From Mangifera indica (lineage: Eukaryota > Streptophyta > Magnoliopsida > Sapindales > Anacardiaceae): a DNA stretch of 64,000 nt. The stretch is from positions 6,735,488-6,799,487 of the forward strand of contig NC_058140.1 in the NCBI RefSeq assembly GCF_011075055.1, read 5' to 3'. Below are positions 11,723 to 23,374 of the stretch, one piece after another. The position numbers and the translations under genes are program-made. The notes under the pieces were generated by a model, which saw nothing but the letters and a program-made list of their open reading frames with translations, had not been told where the DNA came from and did not search any database. Every line of letters begins with the position of its first letter. Positions within the stretch are counted from its first letter, which is position 1.

Positions 11723-12950
11723 TATAACAACCATAAGTAAGCTTAAGGGTATTTTAGTCTTTTCTTTACATGTAGAATTATGTTTGGAGTGTCATTTAAA
11801 TGGATTTATAATATGAATGATCATGCATTGCAAAAGTGACATTCGTTCATACTTGAAAAAGGAAAAAAGTCACTTTAAGGGAGTACATGAAAGTTGTTAA
11901 TTAAAAAAATGCACATGCATGTATGTAATGACTGGGCAACATTTGTATTTAAATGCAAGATTTGATCATTTTGAGGGAATTTTACCCTAGCAGTTACCCA
12001 ACCCAAAGGGAAAAAAGGGAAAAGAGAAAGAGAAGGAACACGATCATTGGAAAAGAGCCCACAATAATTTGAATCCCTATAACAATGCCAAGAACTTGCA
12101 AGCTATGCAAGTCAAGGAAGTATAGTGACTTGTTAGCTTATTTCTCCTTAAGACAGATGTTATGATCTATGGTTGCAACCTTTTGACTATATTAGATTGT
12201 TATAGATGATTGGAATGTATTTTGCTGAATGATTTTAGATTGTAAACTTGATTGTTATGACAATAGCATGATTAATAAATATTCAAGAGTTAGTTTATAT
12301 ATTGATCATGAGTGTGTGACTATTTTTTGAAGAGTAAAAGCATAAATATGTTGCATGATTGTGTTATGATGTCTTTAGAATTTTTAGGAGTATTTTTATT
12401 TTTTGAATGGTTGTGTTGTATTAAAGGTATTGATAGGAATTTAAATATTGGGACAATGAACTGTTTTGATAAGCTAAAAGTACATATGACAATGACATTG
12501 AACTTGAATTAATATCTTAAGCATGTTTATATGATATGTGTTATAATAAATGACTTTAGGATGTTTAAACTCATGTTTAGAGCCCTGGTATATGTTTGTA
12601 ATGTCAGAAATTAACAAGAGTTCATAGAAACCATAGGTGTTGTGATCTCCAAATCATGACACATGACTATGTATAGTCTCATACACGTTCATACGTCCTT
12701 AGTTCAAAATAAGTAATTTTGTAATTTTTGTGCACTCGTCTTGAGGAAGGGCATACATGGCTATATGGTATAGAACACATGCTCGTGTGTGACTTTCCAA
12801 AAGTGGATAAACATGTAGAAAGAAGAACGACTAAATATAATCAAATTAGAGTGACCTTATTCCTTACTAAGTATGCTTCGTGTTTAGTCTAAAGAGAAAC
12901 ATAAGAAGGTAAATTAAGAGTACACTCATGTAAGACTAAGTGAAGGTCAC
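11723..12950 (+). mobile_element. Ty3/gypsy LTR, family G1, copy 2 (diverged)
   Basis: It starts TATAACAACCATAAGTAAGC and then TTAAGGGTATTTTAGTC, matching the first 40 bases of the G1 LTRs at 7,145 and 53,173 with scattered changes. Phrases such as ACACATGCTCGTGTGTGAC near 12,775 match the short palindromic phrases of copy 1. The right boundary is not visible and there is no coding content. A 66-codon open stretch at 12,312-12,512 has no family resemblance. Confidence 0.4.
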
Positions 12951-13070
12951 AAGAAAAGAAAGGTAAGGGATACCTATGTAAGATAATTTTTAATAAAAGA
13001 AAAAGATTATTTGACACCTAAGCTAAGTGTAAGGATAAGGAAGAAGAAAGAAGGATAGACATTTGAATCT

Positions 13071-13583
13071 TTGATGGACGAGTGTGAAACCATGCAAATA
13101 AAATATAAGTTATTAAAGAAACAATTAACTTACATTAAGAAGGAACATGACATACTTTTGTTTGATCATGATGAGTTGACTAAGAAATATGAGGTTGTCA
13201 CAAATGAAAAGGAATCGTGCCTAAAAGAATTAACATATGTAAAAGAGAAACATGAGGAATTAAAGAAAAAGATGTCTAGTTCAAACAAATTATTTGAAAA
13301 ATTCAAAATAGGCACTAAAAGGTTAGATGAGATGCTTGCATCTCAAAGAGGTGGTCTTAATAAAGAAAAATTAGGCTATAATAGAAATAATCTTTTTACA
13401 AACTCATATAGACCATTAAAGAAACCACATGTATTACATATGAAATGCAAATTTTGTTCATTTGTTGGTCATACCATTAAATCATGTCCAATTAGGAATG
13501 CTAAACCTTTCAAGATTAAAAAAGTTTGGGTTCTTAAAGGAATAATGATGAAAACTAACATTGTTGGACCTAAAACCATTTGA
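13071..13583 (+). pseudogene. SIRE-type copia gag C-terminal half (coiled coil plus zinc knuckle)
   Basis: This open stretch of 170 codons is rich in Lys, Glu and Leu with heptad spacing over residues 1-85, which suggests a coiled coil. It then has a CCHC zinc knuckle of form CX2CX4HX4C (CKFCSFVGHTIKSC, about 13,446-13,487). This is followed by KIKKVWVLKG and VGPKTI, which match the KKVWVPKG and GPK..WVP segment that ends gag in SIRE/Maximus copia elements. The gag N-terminus and a 5' LTR are missing. The ATG at 13,071 is only the first Met of the surviving frame, not a real start. The frame is continuous here but stops before protease. Confidence 0.75.
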
Positions 13584-14050
13584 GTATCAAAAACTAAATG
13601 AATAAATTTGTGTTGTAGGTGTGCTACCAATTTTCATTGAGGTCTTCTAGAAAATGGTACTTGGATAATGGATACTCAAGATGCATGATGGGAGATATAA
13701 GTTTATTCTCCTCATTGAAAGCCAAGGATGGTGGAAATGTCAACTGTGGGGATAACTCTAAGGGAAAGGTAATCGACGTCGACATTATAGGTAATTTTTC
13801 TTTTTCTATGAATGATTTTTGCTTGTTGAAGGCCTTAAACATAATTTACTTAGTATAATTCAATTATGTGATAAAGGTTTCAAAATTAGATTTTACTCTT
13901 TATGTTATGAAATAGTTAATGCTAGCACAAATACAATTGCATTCATTGGTCATAGTCATTTTAATGTGTACATTATAGATTTGCATGCTATAGAATCTAG
14001 AGACCTATGTCTCATGTTAACCAAGGAGGAAGACATATGGCTATGACATA
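13584..14050 (+). pseudogene. SIRE-type copia protease region, degenerate
   Basis: WYLDNGYSRCMMGD at about 13,653-13,694 corresponds to WYLDSGCSRHMTGD of copia aspartic proteases. The catalytic D-S-G triad has become D-N-G and the following Cys has become Tyr. Next come FNYNVYIID-type and LMLTKEEDIWL segments that match the linker before the GAG-pre-integrase domain. A frameshift at about 13,840 splits the region. Confidence 0.7.
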
Positions 14051-14990
14051 GAAAACTAGGGGATACAAGCATTGATGTTCTACAAAAACTTTCAAAAATA
14101 GATTTAGTTAAAGGTTTGCCTAATTTATTTTTCAAAAAGGATCATATGTGGGATGCTTGCATGAAAGGCAAACAAACAAGAATTTGCTTTAAACCAAAGA
14201 ATTATGTTTCAACCTCAAGCCCTTTCAACTTTTGCATATGAATTTGTGTATACCATTTAGAACCACAAGTCTAGGTGGAAAACATTATTGTTTGATGATT
14301 ATTGATGACTTTTCAAGATTTACTTGGGTCTTACTTACTACAAATAAAACTGATGCATTTCATGCATTTATTCCTTTTGTTAATAAATTGCAAAACCAAA
14401 TAGGTTATGCAACCATAAGTATTAGAAAAGATCATAGAAAAGAGTTTGAAAATTTGGATTTTAAAACTTTTTGTAATGAACATAACATTGATCACAATTT
14501 TTTGGCACCTAAAACACTTCAACAAAATAGAGATATTGAAAGAAGAAATAGGATATTTGTAGAAATGGTTAAGACTATGTTATGTGAAAATGACTTGCCT
14601 AAGCATTTTTGAGGAGACGCCATAAATACTTCATGTTGCATCATAAATAAAGTCATGATTAGACCAATTCTTAAGAAAACTCTTTATAAGTTAATCAAAG
14701 GGAAAAAGCTTAACATTGCATATTTTATCTCTTTGGATGTAAGTGTTTTGTGTTAAATAATAGTAAGGATAATTTAGGAAAATTTGATGCTAAGTTGGAT
14801 GAAGCAATTTTCCTAGGTTATTCTACCACCTCCAAAGCGTATAAAGTCTTTACTAAGAGAACTCTCTTAGTTGAAGAATCTACACATGTGATATTTGATG
14901 AATTTTCTAAGTGTGTTGGCAAGAGAAATGAAGATGAAGTCATTGAGCTTATAGAAGATCTACAAATCAAGAACTAATCTCATCAAATAA
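14051..14990 (+). pseudogene. SIRE-type copia integrase, broken
   Basis: The GAG-pre-integrase zinc-finger segment (GDTSIDVLQKLSKIDLVKGL, then CMKGKQTRICFKPKN) occupies 14,056-14,205. The catalytic core follows at 14,232-14,612 with SLGGKHYCLMIIDDFSRFTW, RKDHRKEFENL and TLQQNRDIERRNRI. These correspond to the VDDYSRFTW, SDHGKEFEN and TPQQNGVVERKN motifs, so the catalytic context is altered. The domain ends at a stop at about 14,611. A C-terminal segment with AIFLGYSTTSKAYKVF lies at 14,780-14,860. Confidence 0.8.
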
Positions 14991-15049
14991 GAAAGAAAGA
15001 AGAGCATCAAATTGAGGTTAAAAATCAAGAAGATGATCTCATGCAACCT

Positions 15050-15975
15050 TAAGAACCATAAAAAAAAATCTTATATTTAAGGGTGAAAAGTAAAGTGAAA
15101 AAAGGAATGATTATTAGAGATCATACCCAAGGAGTAAGGACTACAACTGTATTGAGTAACATGTGCCAATTTATGGTATTTTTGCTACAAATAGAGCCCA
15201 AAAAAGTAGAAGAAGCTCTTAAATATAAGAGTTGGGTATTTGCTACGTAAGAACAGTTAGACCAATTTGGGAGAAATAATATTTACGAATTAGTTCCAGG
15301 GCCAATAGATTATCCCATCATCAGCACAAAATAGACATACCAAAACAAGGTGGATGAGTCTGGCATTGTTGTTCAAAACAAGGTAAGACTAGTTGCTCAA
15401 AGGTATTGATTTTGATGAAACTTATACACTTGTAACTTGATTAGAAGTAATTAGGATGTTACTTGCATATGTATGTCAGTTTGATTTCGAACTATTTCAA
15501 ATGGATGTTAAAGTGTCTTTTTAAATGATTTTATTCAAGAAGAGGTTTATATTAAATAACCTCTTGGTTTCGAAAACCATGAATTTCCAAATCATGTGTT
15601 TAGGTTGAAAAAAGCTTTGTATGGTTTAAAATAAGCTCCTAAAGCTTCATATGAAAAATTAAGTCTTTTCTTAATTGAAAATGGTTTTTCAAAAAAGAAA
15701 GGTGGATACTACCTTATTTATAAAAGGACAAATGCATGACATTTTGATTGTTCAAGCTTATATTGACGACATCATCATTGATGCTATTAATGAGTCATTT
15801 TATAAAGATTTTCTAAGGTGATGTAGGGTGAATTTGAAATAAGTATGATAGGGGACCTAAATTACTTCTTAGGGTTTCAAATCAAACAAAAGAAGAGATT
15901 TTTCTCAACTAGGACAAATATGCCAAAGACCTTCTTAAAAAGGTTCAACATGCAAGACACCAAGGAGTAACCCAC
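15050..15975 (+). pseudogene. SIRE-type copia reverse transcriptase, heavily broken
   Basis: Fragments in shifting frames show the order of a copia RT. EEALKYKSWVFA is at about 15,205. RLVAQR is at about 15,388, and FELFQMDVKVSF (normal FKLFQMDVKSAFLNG) at about 15,485. The active-site box AYIDDIIIDA lies at 15,752-15,781, where YVDDIIFG is usual, so both catalytic Asp residues survive. There are at least five stops or frameshifts. Confidence 0.75.
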
Positions 15976-16699
15976 TCTGATGCGTATTTCACTTAAATTT
16001 GATATGGATGAGGGAGGTAACAGTATTGAAACCAAAGCATATAGAAGCATGATAGATGCATTGTTGTATTTAACCACATTTAGGCTTGATATCATGTTTA
16101 GTGTATGTGTGTGTGCACTTTTTCAAGCAAATCCGAAGGAATCACATCTAAATGTAGTTAAAAGAATATTAAGATACCTTAAGGGAACCCCAAATATTGG
16201 TTTATGGTACCCTAAAGTATCCTCATTAGAATTACAAGCATTTTCATATGTCTATTTTGGAGGATGTCGAACAAATAAGAAAAACACAAGAGCCACGTTT
16301 CAATTTTCAGGTAGTATGCTTGTCTCATGGTTTTCAAAGAAACAAAATTCGATGACAATATTTACTATAAAAGTTGAATACATTTTCGTGACTAGGTATT
16401 GTGCACAACTTTTATGGATGAGATAACAACTTATGGATTTTGGTTTTGAAATGAAAAACATTCTAATCTTTTGCGATAATACAAGTGTCATTCAACTTTC
16501 TAAAAATCTTATCTTGCATTCTAGAACAAAATATATAGACATTAGACATAATTTCTTGCATGATCATGTTAACAAGGGTGATATTCAGATTGAATTTATT
16601 GATACTAATCACCAACTTGCTGATATTTAAACTAAACCTCTTAATAAGAAAAAATTTTGCTATATTCGGAGAGAGTTTGACATGATCGACACAAGTTAA
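15976..16699 (+). pseudogene. SIRE-type copia RNase H and gag-pol C-terminus
   Basis: Residues YRSMIDALLYLTTFRLDIMF and RILRYLKGTPNIGLWY open the region. They are followed by VSWFSKKQNSMTIFTIKVEYI (RNase H catalytic segment) and, after one TAA, by CDNTSVIQLSKN, HSRTKYIDIRHNFLHDHVNK and HQLADI. Then come TKPLNKKKFCYIRRELDMI. These closing motifs are diagnostic of the SIRE/Maximus lineage. Two in-frame stops (at about 16,424 and 16,628) interrupt it. Confidence 0.85.
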
Positions 16700-17396
16700 G
16701 TAAGTGCATAACTTTTGATTTATCTTGAAACATGATTAAAATGGCATTTGTGGTAATATACTTGTCTGATTTTATCATGTTTATTTGGTACAATGTTATT
16801 TTGTGTTTACATGAATTTACTAATATGGTTGTGGAACTTAGTATGTTTAAAATTGAGTATGTGATATTTGTGCTTGTTATATGCCACTTAGGTGAAATGT
16901 GAATATTTGTGATTATTTGAAAATGCATTTACATTTACATAGCATAAATGCTCAATGTGAATTCAAATCAAATCAATTTGAACTTATGTTCTTATGTTCA
17001 AAGTTGATCAAATCTTCAGTCATATCAAATGTCCTTAATTTGGTTAAAATATCCAAAATTCATATTTTTGAGATATTTTGATTAGTTCAAATCTATAAAA
17101 ACTTTCTTTGTTACAAAATTTTATTCTTTAAAATTCTAAAAAACTTTGATCTGTAAAGGCTTTTTAAAATTTTGTATCTGTAAGGCTTGCATGCTTTGTG
17201 TCGTTCATGGTCCAGGCATGCCAAAAATTGGCTCAACCAAATTTTTGGAAAATGCATCTGATTGGCTGATGCATAACCAATAAATTTATTTTGGCACAAC
17301 TGACTATCTGTGGTATCACAAAAAGAGTTTATATTATTTAGATTTTATATATGTGTGTGTATATATATATATATTATTCTATTATTTTATATATAC

Positions 17397-17457
<61 letters not shown>

Positions 17458-17714
17458 TATTAATTAAAATAATATATGTGTCACGGCTAGCATGCACAAA
17501 AAGGTGCCACCCATGACAGTGCACTTTAAATTAAAAAAAAAAAAGGGTTTTGTCATTTATTGTTATATGCAACACTTTACCCTTTTCTTCTTCAAACTAA
17601 ATCCCTAAGCATTCCATTTTTCCGATAACAATTTTTATATTTTTACTCAAAAATCTCACAAGGACAACATTTAAATCATATCCATGTCATCTTGCATCTA
17701 CTCACCAAAGCTTC
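16700..17714 (+). other. SIRE spacer between gag-pol and second ORF
   Basis: Non-coding, AT-rich sequence. In SIRE elements an untranslated spacer separates gag-pol from the envelope-position ORF, and this stretch is in the right place. It contains a long AT microsatellite (annotated separately) and a poly-A run at about 17,532. Confidence 0.45.
17399..17453. repeat. (TA)n microsatellite
   Basis: A nearly perfect TA dinucleotide run of about 27 units, with a shorter interrupted AT/GT run just upstream (17,346-17,373). Confidence 0.95.
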
Positions 17715-19060
17715 TTGCTAATGAGTTCATCAAGTTCTTGCATGGTTTTCTCATGTTTTTCACGAGTTTGTGCAAACAAGTCCTTAAGTTTTTGTGTCAA
17801 TAAGTCCTTAAGTTTTTGTGTTTCAACTTCATGGGTTCAAGAATTAAGCAAACTAAATCAACAAAGGATACAAGTACTATATGATCATATTATAATATTG
17901 TTATCGAACATGATGAACAAAAAAAGTTATTGAATAACATTAGAAATAGAAATATTCTTATGGGTAGGAGTTTGTACTTGCTTATCTTAGAGGAGATCGA
18001 GATTACAAGTGAGTTCATGGAAACAGTAAATAGGATTAAATGGAAGAACCTGTTTTTCATATGACTTCATGCCTATAAAAATCTAGTATATTAGTGTTAT
18101 AGTTCTTTAAAGTTAGGAATAGATGCCCAAAATAATATTGTGGATTTTAATATGAAATTTAGATTGCAAGGTAAAGATCATACAATTACTCCAGAATGCT
18201 TCCTTAGTGGTTAGAATGTGATTGTGACAGGATGTTGAATGCTCTAAAAAATTTCAATCCTTTTACCACTTGGAATAAATTAGGAGGATAACAAACTTAT
18301 CATTCACATCTTTCTAAGTCAAAGAAGTTGGATAATTTAGTCTACAAAGTACTCCATAGGATAATCACCTTCACTCTGAATGCCTAAACTGACTCGAAGG
18401 GATTAGTTTTGATTCAAAACTTAAAATTAATGTTTGCTACTAAATAAGGAACTCAGGTTAACACTGTTAGTTGGTTGATCCATAGATTGTACTTTATTAA
18501 TACTGATGATCACGCCTTTCAATTTAGGACGATCGTATCATTCATAACATAAAATCTTAAATTAAACCTAAACGCAAAAGCTCTAGAACATCACATCATA
18601 TTCAGAGAACTAGACTTTATTTTTGCTCAAACCTTAATAAAGATGGAATTAATTGAAATAACTCATCAAAAAGGTTATAGATTCAAAGCATACCATCCAA
18701 GACATCAAAGAATCATTGATAGTGAAGAAGAACAAGTTCCTCTGGAGTATCAAGTGAATGTTCCTCCTACACCAAGTGATATTCTAAGACTAAGCTTCTG
18801 GGTTTAAAAATGACCATAATGGAAAGTGAAGAAGTTGTGAACCCATTCCATGATCAATATGCTCACATGACGAGCTTCATGAGAAAATGGTTTCAAGCTT
18901 TACAACTATGTCTAGATAGACTTCATGAAAGGCAGGATAAAATCTTGCATGAAACAACAATGTTTCAGAGAAGATCAACAATACTTAAAAGAGGATCATA
19001 AGAGCTTTCAACAAGAAGTTTGTGATTGGATAAATTGTCATCTATGATCTTGTATGTCAT
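17715..19060 (+). pseudogene. Degenerate second ORF of SIRE element (envelope position)
   Basis: Several frames joined by frameshifts give a continuous protein-like trail. It runs from SSSCMVFSCF and KSLSFCVNKSLSFCV (a short internal duplication) to RSLYLLILEEIEITSEFM, FNPFTTWNKLGG and LSKSKKLDNLVYKVLHRIIT. Further on are FQFRTIVSFI and HQKGYRFKAYHPRHQ, then a Glu-rich tail ending at about 19,048. The middle part resembles the Athila ORF1 / plant-transposon-protein type of retroelement ORF. Its place between RNase H and the 3' LTR is where SIRE elements carry their env-like ORF. The function of this ORF is not established even in intact elements. I count more than six stops. Confidence 0.5.
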
Positions 19061-19263
19061 TTTATATCATGTTTTGATCATTTTACATGTCATACCATTT
19101 TGACTATCAAGGTTTATTTCAATACTTACATCACTCAGTTTTAATGTCATTCTGATGATGATTTATAATGTTTTTTATGATAATTATTGATGTCACTTGG
19201 ACTTCTTTGATTGTTTAAAATTGCTTGAATGAAACTATGGAAGATACTTTTTAATATCGGAGG

Positions 19264-20638
19264 TGTTATGTACCTTTTTTTTCTTATAACAAAAAGGAAA
19301 AGAAGAGAGAATATAGGGGAAACTTTGTCAAAAATTTTCCAAATATATATATATATATTGCAAAATTATTAAAGTGCAAGGTAGTTTTTAAAGGCATAAA
19401 GTGAGGGGGAATAAAACTGATATAAAAGGAAAATTTCTCACTTTAATAATTATTATTTTTAAATTAGTTTTTGTCATCAATTAAATGGCATGCAATTGGA
19501 TTTAGTTGTACATTAACCATGATAAAGCCATACGTCTCTTATTCAACATTCTGGAAATTTGGTTGAATATAAAGAGATCATCTCAGTCTAATCGTGCAAA
19601 AACATTCTAGTTGTGTTCATGCTTGTCCTAGCCATGCCATTTGATTTGTCCAATCATTCTCTTTTTCAAGCTTGTCCAATTGTGCAACAATTGTCCAGTC
19701 GTGTCATATTTAAAGCATTATTAGTCTAACCATGCCAATGTTCTTCCTAGTCATGTCATATTTGTAGCATCCAACCATGCCATATTTGAAGCATTATTAG
19801 TCCAACTATGCCAACATGCTTCCAGCCATGTACTACTTTTTAAATAATTCAAGTTATATTTATGTCATGCACAAGTTAACATGTACCCTTTCAAGCTTCT
19901 GGATTTTTTTACCTAAACAAAGAAACGGAACAAACCACCTATAATAAGAATCTGTCGCTCGTGTTGAGTGCATTTAAAGTTATTTGTTATAACTCTTATT
20001 AAGCTCATCTCAAGTTATCTTTGTCGAAAATTTTAGTTGTTTTTTGGTAGCAACTCAAACTCAACAGGACTTGCTTAGCCTTGTAACCTAGTTTATAAAT
20101 TAAGCTTCATTTATAGAGAGAAAAGTTAGACACATACACGCAAGAAAAAATAACACAATAGATTTTGTATTCTCTGTTCTCTTTCTAAAACTCTCACTAA
20201 GCTTTCACTTTATTCTTTAAGAGTCCAAGTGTAATTAACTTGTATTTTCAACCTTAGAAAGGCATTCGATACTCGCATCTTCTTGTAATAAAAAAACAAT
20301 TGGGTGAAATCCCAAAGAACTAGTGTATTGGGTGCAATCTCAGATAAACTATGTGATAGTTGAACTCTATGGCAAATTGCTTGGAGAAGTGGATGTAGGA
20401 GACTTGCAACAGAAAACTCTGAACCATTCTAAATTGAGTCTTTCTAAACTCTACTCTTTAATACTTGTTTGGTGATTATTGATTACTTGCTTTAACTGTT
20501 TGTTTGACTTGTATTTATTATTCTTGTTTATTCTGTTAGTATCTGTTCTATTATAAATTGCTCTATGTACAAATTCTATTTATTGAAAATTTTTGAAGAA
20601 CCTATTCACCCCTTTTCTAGGTTTATTTTAGCCATTCA
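19264..20638 (+). mobile_element. SIRE-type copia 3' LTR
   Basis: It begins TGTTATGTACC directly after a purine-rich ATCGGAGG, and ends at GCCATTCA. Just before the end stands AACCTATTCACCCCTTTTCTAGG, very close to the phrase that ends many SIRE LTRs. U3-like poly-purine and diverged repeats occupy the left half. A TATA-like and R region with CTCTCACTAAGCTTTCAC lies at about 20,190. Its position 2.5 kb after RNase H completes the order gag-pol, second ORF, LTR. No 5' partner LTR is present in the window. Confidence 0.6.
19600..19845. repeat. Imperfect tandem repeats in SIRE LTR
   Basis: The phrase CCAACCATGCCATATTTGAAGCATTATTAG and shorter forms (TCTAACCATGCC, TCCTAGTCATGTCATATTTG, TCCAACTATGCCAA) recur at about 30-60-bp spacing, at least six times. 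U3 regions of LTRs often contain such arrays. Confidence 0.6.
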
Positions 20639-20939
20639 AAAGGGCTCATCAGTATCCACATGGAGCACAAATGTGACAAAGCAAATCTAGGTGAAGAGCC
20701 TGCTCGAATTCTTGAGTAAATATACTATTCAGGTAGAAAGAGAGAGAGTAAAATGTATGGCTAGGGCTTTTTTGTGTTTGCTTGTGTATATATTTTTAAC
20801 TTACTTTTTATTATGCAAAAATTGCCTTTCATACATGTGCAGGTATCCCAACATAGTAGAAATTCCAAGCACGCATGACACCTTCAACATATATGCACAG
20901 CTAGACAAATAAATACACAATCAGCATAATGTAAGGCCA

Positions 20940-21130
20940 TTTGCAAGGTTGGCACACATATATATGCTAGCCGGCATGACCAAGTCTTACGTAGCTAACA
21001 CATAACTGTGTGTCAACTGGCATGGCTTGTTTGCATAGTTGGCATACTAAAGTGTGCCAACCGACATGGTCATGCCTTACACAGTTGGTGCACAAATGTG
21101 TGTCATTTGTGCTAGGCCATTGAATACATG
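20940..21130. repeat. About 48-bp imperfect tandem repeat
   Basis: Four diverged units share GGTTGGCACACA...TGTGTGCCAACCGGCATGG and GTCTTAC. They start near 20,946, 20,990, 21,038 and 21,083. Each unit has internal dyad symmetry (GTTGGCACAC and GTGTGCCAAC). The array lies between the SIRE LTR and the next copia LTR and may belong to either flank. Confidence 0.6.
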
Positions 21131-21334
21131 GTGTTAGCCAACATCACAATTATGTGCAATTCATTCCTTTCATCACGAAATATCTCTCGAGGCTAAGACA
21201 TAAAAATGTGTCTATCTCAATGATTCCTCGGTATGAACTTATACACATCAATGACTAACACAAATTAAATTACAACCTTATCTCATTGTGGCCATAAATA
21301 CAAGCAGTCATAGATGTCTTTCAATATTCTCAAG

Positions 21335-21982
21335 TGAGATATTTTTTCCTATGCTCAAGAGTGACAAATCATTTGTTGATCAACCATCGCCTCCATATAT
21401 CTCATGATATGGCCAATTACTATCTTTATAGTTATTCTAATTTCGATAGCATGTTAGATAGCGTCAAACCATACCAATCCTCATACAAGATGGTCTAACG
21501 ACCTCAAATCAAAGGATCATATGCACCTATAGTGTTCAAATGATTGATTCCATAGACATGAAGCAACCATCCATATAGATATCCTCTAGTCAGGTCAATC
21601 TGTTGAACATATCTAAAACATGCACCCATATGTTACACCAAGTTATCTATAATAGCTTCAACACGTGAGAACTGTAACTACTTTTGGTGGGGTTGTTTAA
21701 CACTATGATAATTCTATTATCATTATACATGCCCTTATTCATTGTAATATCAAGATTAGGGTATTTTTAGAATAACCATATAATGTGTACATAAGGTTCT
21801 CATGATCAATTGTCTGATCCTTTTGTCACTGTTCTACCATTTCTAAGTGCATGTTATTCATACAATCATATAAATAGTCAACATATGAACTAAATAATAA
21901 ACAATTCTTTTATTAATTATTAATATAAAATTACATTCACAAGTGCCAAATTTGATCTGCTCTAGGGCATCTACCTTAACTT
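21335..21982 (-). mobile_element. Copia LTR, family C1, copy 2
   Basis: The block can be aligned by eye over about 650 bp to the LTR at 10,270-10,925 in the same orientation. It carries ACAAATCATTTGTTGATCAACC, CAACCATCCATATAGATATCC, CACCAAGTTATCTATAATAGC and TTTTATTAATTATTAATATAAAATTA. On the minus strand it begins AGTTAAGGTAGATGCCC (first base changed from TG), preceded by TGTGGAGAA, a decayed polypurine tract. Confidence 0.75.
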
Positions 21983-22079
21983 TCTCCACATATATCTTCA
22001 TTCAAGAAACTATTCTAAACATAACAAAGTTGCATTTACTAATAGATTTATAACCATGTAAGTGTAGGTGAGTCCATTT

Positions 22080-22395
22080 GTATTAAACCATTGAGAGTAT
22101 TATTGATTTATGAAGTTCAAATTTATCTTTCAAAATTCTCTATAATTCTAATGGATCCACTTATTCAACTAACAATCCTTCATGGATATGATGCCCAAAA
22201 AATAGTGATCTTAGATTTGTTCTGTTCAGATGTTCTATTTCCTTCTTTAGTCACTTCTCCAAAGCTTATGAATTCTAACTGAAGAACCGTATCAAAAATG
22301 CATTCAATGTAATTTTCTCCATCTAATTTTAAAGTAGCACATTGAAACTTTGTGACTTTTGATATTTTCACAATTTTTCCATGATTTTGCAAAAT
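22080..22395 (-). pseudogene. Copia gag N-terminal fragment
   Basis: The minus strand from 22,392 gives FQCATLKLDGENYIECIFDT, then LEFISFGEVTKEGNRTSEQNKSK and AITIFWASY-like residues. This matches the N-terminal segment of copia gag (L.ISGKNYLSWVLDAEIHL and TIKE.N.TS.QDKAKA) from the UBN2/DUF4219 group. It sits only about 100 bp before an LTR of the same strand, so the element has lost everything between early gag and the 3' LTR, or two fragments have been joined. Confidence 0.6.
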
Positions 22396-22690
22396 TTAGG
22401 TTGCAAATGAGATACAATTATAAATATTTACAATTTGCATTTACAAATGCAAAAACAATTACAAAATAGCATAAATATAAATATCCATAATTTGTGTTTA
22501 CAAAAGAGAAAATAATTATAATAAAAACTTTCATGGTTTGCATTTCGCAGTTGGGATTATAATAATAATTGATACATTCTTTTGTTTTTTGGTAAATATG
22601 ATTGAAACAATCATGGTTTGTATTTTGTAAATGAGACAACGATATAATTGAAATATTTATAGTCTATATTTTACAAGCAACCTCCATAGA
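22396..22690. repeat. Degenerate minisatellite, left half
   Basis: Units of about 45-50 bp on the theme TATAATTGAAATATTTATAGTTTGTATTTTACAAATGAGACAA recur with much divergence. The array stops at about 22,690 and resumes at about 23,375 after a block of different composition. Confidence 0.6.
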
Positions 22691-23374
22691 ATAACTATAG
22701 CAAAATGAGGATAGGCTTGCATCCATTCTTGGTCTCATATAAAGAAATAGGTGATAGAACTCAATCCAGAGGATTCATTTTTAGAGCACTTGTCACCCAT
22801 GACTAATGGTGCACTTTACTCCTTCAAGGAAGAAAAAAAATTACTTGATTCAGGAGAGGACTTTCTAAAGTCCCAAGGAAGAAGCAATTCGCCTTACCAC
22901 AAGAATCCTATGACTTACCATCGGGAATGGCTTTCTTGATAGATGCCCCCTTTTTTCCAAGATCGGTTAGGCCTAAAGTCTCTTTTCCTTATTTCCTCAT
23001 TGACTTTCTTACTTTACACTTTTTTGGCTAAGAGAATGGAAAGTGGTTTGAGAGCATTCCCCCAAAAAATGGGTTCCTTATTCACTCTACCCAAAAAACC
23101 AATCAAAGAGAGTGCACAGGAAAGAAAAGTATACAGAAAAAAGGATGGATAATAATCCGATCATTACAAAAGCTGAAAGAGAAGCAAAATCAAATAAGAT
23201 ACCCCAGAAATAAAAAGGATAATTGTCTCTTATATTACTTATAGGAGTTTTCCGCATAACAAAGAAAAATAAATTCTTCACTGTGGGAGAGCTTTTACCC
23301 TATTCTCAAGGAAAAAGGCATTACCCTTTAGCAGGCAGAAAGAAAGACTATTACATACTATATATTCGAGCTTT
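22691..23374. other. Organelle-like insert, probably mitochondrial DNA (NUMT)
   Basis: This roughly 680-bp block has a clearly higher GC content, with balanced purine and pyrimidine runs such as GAAGAAGCAATTCGCCTTACC, CCCCCTTTTTTCCAAGATCGG and GCATTCCCCCAAAAAATGGG. The texture is typical of plant mitochondrial intergenic DNA and differs sharply from both flanks. The flanks are the two halves of one minisatellite, so the block looks inserted. Two open stretches (22,751-22,939 and 22,943-23,152) match no gene I know. A plastid origin, or transfer of an unrelated nuclear segment, cannot be excluded by eye. Confidence 0.45.

Noticed and set aside
22751..23152. Two successive open frames of 62 and 69 codons in the organelle-like block
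   Set aside because: No known mitochondrial or plastid protein is recognised, and the frames are short and lie in DNA that looks intergenic.
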